Assembly (NCBI GenBank): GCA_945869245.1
Contig: CAMBOY010000126.1
Coordinates: forward strand, 1 to 8,631
Origin: Hydrogenophaga intermedia
GTDB taxonomy: Bacteria; Pseudomonadota; Gammaproteobacteria; Burkholderiales; Burkholderiaceae_C
Length of the DNA stretch: 8,631 bases
Direction of reading: 5' to 3'
Shown here: in pieces, positions 5,552 through 8,631 of the stretch
Numbering within the stretch: position 1 is the first letter of the stretch
How the letters are laid out: the number at the start of each line of letters is the position of its first letter
Translations under genes and position numbers: made by a program
The notes under the pieces: generated by a model
Database searches by the model: none
Seen by the model: only the letters and a program-made list of their open reading frames with translations
Told to the model about the DNA's origin: nothing

Positions 5552-6120
5552 GCGCCCCAGGCGTCGTTGGCGGCGTACACCACCTGCGACGGGCTCAAGT
5601 GGTCGTTGGCCCAGTTGGATGTGGCGGCCTTTTTGCTCTTGGCAAAGCGCTGCCCAAACAGAATCGCTACGGCCGCCTTGACGCCGACTTCTTTGCGGTG
5701 ACCACGCTGGCGAAACAGGGTGTTGAGTTCCAGCAGGCCATCGGGCGATACACCAAGCTTGCGCTGCAAGCGCTTGCGGTCGTCGCCCAGACCAAAACCC
5801 GCCAACACATGACCCGGGCTGTCCAGCAGCTCGGCCACGGCGTGCAAGCAGGCGCGGTCGCCCAGCTGAAACACCCAGGCGTGGTCGGCGCAAGCCAGTT
5901 GCACCACATGGGGTCCGTCGGACACCTCGTCGCGCAGGAAGGTGGGTTTGGATTCGGTGTCAAAACCCCACACCCGCTCGGCCCGCAAACGCGGCGTCAC
6001 CGCCCGCACGCCGTCGGCGCTGTGCACCACGGTGATGCGCTCTGGTCTTAGGGTCTCAAACGGGGGCAGGGCGTCGATTTCGTCTTTGCTGGGTGTGTGG
6101 GGTGTGGAGTGGGCTGTCAT
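5521..6120 (-). CDS. RNase D-like 3'-5' exonuclease domain protein
   Basis: A 199-residue DEDD-superfamily 3'-5' exonuclease. Exo I is WGFDTESKP with D54 and E56. Exo II is the GFGLGDDRKRL segment with D113/D114. Exo III is YAANDAWGAYRV with Y182 and D186, the DEDDy arrangement. It lacks the HRDC domains of full RNase D and is much shorter, so it is one of the stand-alone small exonucleases resembling the WRN exonuclease or the RNase D catalytic core. The role is probably RNA or DNA 3'-end trimming, with the substrate unknown. The start ATG at 6120 is the only good candidate, though its ribosome binding site is weak. The gene is divergent from the gene at 6191 with a 70-base gap, and its final 31 bases overlap the hydrolase gene tail to tail. 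Confidence 0.9.
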   Translation of the reverse strand: MTAHSTPHTPSKDEIDALPPFETLRPERITVVHSADGVRAVTPRLRAERVWGFDTESKPTFLRDEVSDGPHVVQLACADHAWVFQLGDRACLHAVAELLDSPGHVLAGFGLGDDRKRLQRKLGVSPDGLLELNTLFRQRGHRKEVGVKAAVAILFGQRFAKSKKAATSNWANDHLSPSQVVYAANDAWGAYRVAQALGV

Positions 6121-6190
6121 GGGCGGGATAATTCGCGGGCAATCGATTCAATGGGCGCGGCCGATTGTGCGCCCCCAGCACACAGAGCAT
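6121..6190. promoter_or_regulatory. Short divergent intergenic region
   Basis: These 70 bases must hold the promoters for both the exonuclease gene (minus) and the gene pair starting at 6191 (plus). GATAAT on the plus strand (about 6126-6131) resembles a -10 box, but no convincing -35 is visible. No palindromic operator stands out. Confidence 0.3.
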
Positions 6191-6514
6191 ATGGCACACA
6201 TGGGTTTTTCGGTTCGGCTTTATGCGCCCGATGGCGCCCACCCGGGCGCGCAAGCGCGGGCCGAACGCGTGTTCGCCCAAGCGCTGGCCGACAGTTTGGG
6301 CGACCCGGCCTTGGTCTGGCCGGTGTACGCTGCGGCCCGGGCCCTGACCGAGCGCTACGGCGACGAGCCCGATCCACACGCGCTCACCGAAGAGGAGTTT
6401 TTGCTGTGGAGCCAATGGCAGGCCGCTGAGGCGGCAGCGCGCGAGGCGGTGTTTGGCCCTTACCGCCACCTGGAAGAAGGCGGCTACGACATTCGCCCGC
6501 AGGAGGCGCCATGA
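6191..6514 (+). CDS. Conserved-looking hypothetical protein coupled to the SUI1 gene
   Basis: I do not recognise this 107-residue protein. It is acidic and helix-rich, with many Ala and Glu residues (AERVFAQALADSL, EEEFLLWSQWQAAEAAAREA) and several Trp and Tyr. It ends FGPYRHLEEGGYDIRPQEAP. It has no signal peptide, membrane segment or cysteine pattern. The reading frame is open upstream to 5942, but that part overlaps the exonuclease gene antisense and is low-complexity Arg/Ser, so the start is placed at ATG 6191, with ATG 6200 as an alternative. The stop overlaps the SUI1 start (ATGA at 6511-6514), and the SUI1 Shine-Dalgarno lies within this gene, which argues that it is really translated and coupled to SUI1. 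Its position suggests a link to translation, but that is only context. Confidence 0.7.
   Translation: MAHMGFSVRLYAPDGAHPGAQARAERVFAQALADSLGDPALVWPVYAAARALTERYGDEPDPHALTEEEFLLWSQWQAAEAAAREAVFGPYRHLEEGGYDIRPQEAP
6501..6506 (+). promoter_or_regulatory. AGGAGG Shine-Dalgarno of the SUI1 gene inside the upstream gene
   Basis: A consensus AGGAGG sits 4 bases before the ATG at 6511 and inside the end of the preceding coding sequence. It fixes the SUI1 start and fits translational coupling through the ATGA overlap. Confidence 0.8.
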
Positions 6515-6864
6515 CCACAACACGCTTGGTGTATTCCACCGAAGGCGGGCGCACTTGCCCCACTTGTCGCCAAGCCCAGGCCGATTGCCGCTGCGCCGCG
6601 CGCACGGCTGCCCAGGTGCTGGGCGATGGCAAAGTGCGGGTGTCTCGCAGCAGCGCCGGGCGGGGCGGCAAGCTGGTCACCGTGGTGCAGGGCTTGCCCT
6701 TGACCGCAGCCGAGTTGGAGGCCTGCGCCAAACGGCTCAAGGCCGCTTGCGGCAGCGGCGGCACCGCCAAAGAAGGTCGGGTGGAAATTCAGGGCGATCA
6801 TGTCGAGCGCGTCATGAAGGCCCTACAGGCCGAGGGCTACGCGCCCAAGCGGGCCGGGGCTTAA
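6511..6864 (+). CDS. SUI1/YciH-family translation initiation factor homologue with N-terminal Cys cluster
   Basis: A 117-residue bacterial SUI1 domain protein (YciH family), related to eukaryotic eIF1. It begins RLVYSTEGGR like E. coli YciH. It has the basic RGGK loop (51-54) followed by VTVVQGLPL, then CGSGGT (80-85) and VEIQGDHVERV (91-101), all typical of the fold. Between the N-terminal strand and the SUI1 core is CPTC then CRC (C16, C19, C26, C28), a four-cysteine set that could hold zinc; E. coli YciH lacks it. The role is probably ribosome binding that affects initiation accuracy, by analogy. It is co-transcribed with the upstream hypothetical gene and shares a TTAA with the convergent BLUF gene, so both stop codons overlap (6861-6864). 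Confidence 0.92.
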   Translation: MTTTRLVYSTEGGRTCPTCRQAQADCRCAARTAAQVLGDGKVRVSRSSAGRGGKLVTVVQGLPLTAAELEACAKRLKAACGSGGTAKEGRVEIQGDHVERVMKALQAEGYAPKRAGA

Positions 6865-7277
6865 AGTTGCGATTCGGGCAGATCGGACGGTGGCGTGCCC
6901 GCACTGTGGCACAGGGCCACCAGCGGCGAAGCTTGCCCGTCTTCGACCGGGAAAAATCCGGTCATGCCGTGCACATACAAGGACGCGTAGCTGGAAAACG
7001 CCATGGTCCACTCGGGGAAGCGCCGCTCTTGGATTTCGTAACGCGCCAACAGCGTCACCTCGCGGTGGCGTTGGTCGCGCTGCAAACTGTTCCACAACAT
7101 GTCCAAGCTGCTGCCCGGACCTTCCACACATTGGGTGAAGCGGCCCTCAAAGTACAGCAAATGGCCGGTGATCATCAGGCGCTGGTTGCGCAGACGGGCT
7201 TCGGTCAGCAAATTAAACAGGTGTAGCGAGCCAAACTCGTGACTGGCAATCGATTGGTAAATGAGGCGTTCGAGCAT
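6861..7277 (-). CDS. Short BLUF-domain blue-light sensor protein
   Basis: A 138-residue protein made almost entirely of one BLUF domain (FAD-binding blue-light sensor). The functional residues line up with PixD/AppA: Y7 in RLIYQS, N31 in RNQRLMITG, Q49 in RFTQCVEGP, and W90 in RRFPEWTM with M92. The spacings (Y to N 24, N to Q 18, Q to W 41) equal those of PixD, so it should bind flavin and photocycle. About 40 residues follow the core (to SDLPESQL), probably the capping helices of PixD-type proteins. There is no output domain, so signalling must go through a partner that is not identifiable here. The start at 7277 is chosen because BLUF proteins begin MLERLIY; the frame stays open far upstream, but that part is antisense noise over the thioredoxin-like gene. 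No good Shine-Dalgarno is visible. It lies 89 bases after the thioredoxin-like gene on the same strand. Confidence 0.92.
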   Translation of the reverse strand: MLERLIYQSIASHEFGSLHLFNLLTEARLRNQRLMITGHLLYFEGRFTQCVEGPGSSLDMLWNSLQRDQRHREVTLLARYEIQERRFPEWTMAFSSYASLYVHGMTGFFPVEDGQASPLVALCHSAGTPPSDLPESQL

Positions 7278-7366
7278 GGCGCAAGAAAAATCGGTGCAGG
7301 CTTGGACTGTAACGGCCCCGACTTTTGCCGGGCTGACGCAGACGCGCCGCTTGTCGGAAACTCCCT
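7278..7366. other. Gap between the thioredoxin-like gene and the BLUF gene
   Basis: These 89 non-coding bases precede the BLUF start on the minus strand. They contain no clear -35/-10 pair, no strong hairpin with a T-run and no obvious operator. Whether the BLUF gene has its own promoter or is read through from serB cannot be decided from sequence. Confidence 0.4.
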
Positions 7367-7942
7367 TTAGGCCAGCCACAGCCGCAGCCGCATGCCCCAG
7401 CCGCTGGTCAGGCCTAACGTAGGCCAGCGCAACTGCCCATCGGGTGTGACCACTGCAAATCCTGGCACCGCACCAAAACCCAGTCCTTGGGCTAGTTGGC
7501 CGCGCGGGTCCACCAGCGTGTGCCAGGCCAAGCCACGGCTGTGTTGGTAGCGCGCCACCGCAGCCGGTGTGCCCGACTGCATGGCTACCGTGATCAGCGG
7601 AAGATCGGTCGCCACACCATCGACCGTGCCCTGCATCGTGGTGCAGATCGGGCACCACTCGGCCCACACATACACCGCCACATTGCGCCCGGGGTGGCGC
7701 TGCTGCAGCGCGGCCAGCTCGGCACGCAGGCTGCTCGTTTGCTCGGCCGCGCCGGGGCGCAGGGTGGTCAAGGGCAGGTCGAGCAGGGCGTCGTCCAAGG
7801 CGGCGGGCACCGTGCGGGTTTGCCAGGCTTGCACCCCAAAAAACACCAGCAGCACCAGCGCCAGTGTGCCTGCGTGGCCACGCCAGCGTTGTCGCCAGGT
7901 TCGGGGCGCGCTTGCTTGTGGACGGGCCGGTGCTGCGCTCAC
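7367..7942 (-). CDS. Membrane-anchored thioredoxin-like disulfide oxidoreductase (ScsD/TlpA-like)
   Basis: A 191-residue protein with a basic N-terminus, one membrane helix at about 25-40 (GTLALVLLVFFGVQAW) and a periplasmic thioredoxin fold. The active site is WAEWCPIC with C97 and C100; the cis-proline is probably P160 in GAVPGFAVV. The CPIC motif and overall layout resemble ScsD/TlpA/DsbE-type proteins that reduce or isomerise periplasmic disulfides. A cytochrome c maturation role is not supported, since no ccm gene is near. The start codon is GTG at 7942 and overlaps the serB TGA (GTGA), so it is translationally coupled to serB. That pairing has no evident metabolic reason. An ATG within the reading frame would cut into the conserved part, so GTG is preferred. 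Confidence 0.85.
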   Translation of the reverse strand: MSAAPARPQASAPRTWRQRWRGHAGTLALVLLVFFGVQAWQTRTVPAALDDALLDLPLTTLRPGAAEQTSSLRAELAALQQRHPGRNVAVYVWAEWCPICTTMQGTVDGVATDLPLITVAMQSGTPAAVARYQHSRGLAWHTLVDPRGQLAQGLGFGAVPGFAVVTPDGQLRWPTLGLTSGWGMRLRLWLA

Positions 7943-8631
7943 ACCGGCTCCAGCACCTCAAGCAGCCGGTCTAGGCCGCCGCTGTTGATCGCCACCATGG
8001 CTTGGGCGCGCACCGCCGGCTTGGCGTGGTAGGCCACCGAGAGACCGGCCACGCCCATCATAGGCAGGTCGTTGGCGCCGTCGCCCATGGCAATGGCTTG
8101 GCTCGGCTCAATACCCATGCCGGCACAGGTGGACAGCAGCATCTTGCGCTTTTCCTCGCCGTCGCATATATCGCCCCAGGGCTGATCCACCATGCGGCCG
8201 GTCAGCACGCCATTGGCCACTTCCAGCACGTTCGAACGCGTCCAGTCGATGCCCAGCACGTCGCGCACATGGTCGGTAAAAAAGGTGAAACCACCCGAGA
8301 CCAGAAGCACCTTCAGGCCTGCGGCTTTGCAGGTGGCCACCAGATCGGCCGCACCCGGGTTGAGCTGCAGCCGCTCGTCGAGCACCTGCTGCATGTGCGC
8401 CACGGTGACGCCTTTGAGCAGCGCCACGCGGCGGCGCAGGCTGTCTTTGTAATCGATGATTTCCCCGCGCATGGCGGCTTCGGTGATGGCTGCGACCTCG
8501 GCCTTGCGGCCTGCCGCATCGGCGATTTCGTCCACGCACTCGATGTTGATGAGCGTGGAGTCCATGTCAAAGGCGATGAGCTTGAAGTCGCTCAAACGCA
8601 GGGGCGGGGTGAAGCCTTGGATGACCAGGCC
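7939..8631 (-). CDS. serB: Phosphoserine phosphatase (5' end beyond the window)
   Basis: Cytoplasmic HAD-family enzyme that hydrolyses phosphoserine to serine, the last step of serine synthesis. 230 residues are visible. The frame stays open to the window edge (GLVIQGFTPPLRLSDFKL), and Comamonadaceae SerB proteins as I recall them carry such a lead-in, so the TTG at 8595 is an internal leucine and the start lies beyond 8631. HAD motifs in visible-part numbering are FDMDST with D22 and D24, LLVSGG with S112, a lysine in EEKRK (about 161-163), and GDGANDLPMM with D184 and D188. All catalytic residues are present. The stop TGA overlaps the GTG start of the thioredoxin-like gene. The protein lacks the long N-terminal ACT-type region of mycobacterial SerB2, as far as can be seen. 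Confidence 0.95.
   Translation of the reverse strand, partial: GLVIQGFTPPLRLSDFKLIAFDMDSTLINIECVDEIADAAGRKAEVAAITEAAMRGEIIDYKDSLRRRVALLKGVTVAHMQQVLDERLQLNPGAADLVATCKAAGLKVLLVSGGFTFFTDHVRDVLGIDWTRSNVLEVANGVLTGRMVDQPWGDICDGEEKRKMLLSTCAGMGIEPSQAIAMGDGANDLPMMGVAGLSVAYHAKPAVRAQAMVAINSGGLDRLLEVLEPV

Noticed and set aside
4621..6051. Long plus-strand open frame of 476 residues across the hydrolase and exonuclease genes
   Set aside because: Its Arg/Ala/Gly-rich sequence shows no motif, and both real genes in other frames carry clear catalytic motifs.
5942..6190. Longer start for the hypothetical gene before SUI1
   Set aside because: That part is antisense to the exonuclease gene and is low-complexity; the ATG at 6191 falls after the divergent promoter gap.
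7278..7961. Upstream extension of the BLUF reading frame to 366 residues
   Set aside because: The extra part covers the thioredoxin-like gene in another frame and is Arg/Pro/Gly-rich without domain likeness; BLUF proteins start at MLERLIY.
8593..8595. TTG start for serB
   Set aside because: The frame continues to the window edge with a sequence (GLVIQGFTPPLR) that fits the usual SerB lead-in, so this is an internal leucine codon.

Overview
The window is a piece of GC-rich bacterial chromosome. It most likely comes from Burkholderiales, and within that from the Comamonadaceae (Rhodoferax/Acidovorax/Hydrogenophaga-like). The assignment rests on recalled protein families: a PccA followed by a VOC protein, a PhaZ1-type intracellular PHB depolymerase, a soluble RnfB-like ferredoxin, a Cys-bearing SUI1 protein, a SerB with an N-terminal lead-in, and a palindromic GC-rich intergenic repeat typical of this family. 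No database search was run. I see no tRNA, rRNA, CRISPR array, transposase or phage gene.

Layout. (1) 1-1781, plus strand: the 3' part of the propionyl/acetyl-CoA carboxylase alpha subunit, overlapping by 4 bases a VOC-fold protein whose first ~33 codons run through a palindromic repeat. (2) 1763-4526, minus strand: phaZ, then an RnfB-like iron-sulfur protein, then a small cupin, all in one direction with gaps of 63 and 43 bases. PhaZ carries a ~110-residue Ala/Pro/Lys tail that ordinary PhaZ1 proteins lack. An AT-rich promoter region with an 11-bp TGC palindrome lies upstream. (3) 4712-5551, plus strand: an alpha/beta hydrolase of the HDWG (epoxide hydrolase/dehalogenase-like) type. (4) 5521-6120, minus strand: a small RNase D-like 3'-5' exonuclease. 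(5) 6191-6864, plus strand: an unrecognised 107-residue protein, translationally coupled to a SUI1/YciH translation factor homologue. (6) 6861-8631, minus strand: serB (5' end beyond the window), overlapping a membrane-anchored thioredoxin-like protein, then a short BLUF blue-light sensor.

How they fit together. PccA and possibly the VOC protein belong to propionyl-CoA to succinyl-CoA metabolism. PhaZ mobilises stored polyhydroxybutyrate, so the left half has a carbon-storage and short-acyl-CoA theme. The right half is mixed housekeeping (serine synthesis, RNA processing, translation) plus a photoreceptor. All three convergent gene pairs overlap at their 3' ends (19, 31 and 4 bases), leaving no room for terminators between them.

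There is no clear-cut new multi-gene system here. The points most worth a second look are the repeat read through as protein at the start of the VOC gene, the histone-like tail on PhaZ, the candidate PhaR-type operator before phaZ, and the short BLUF protein next to serB.
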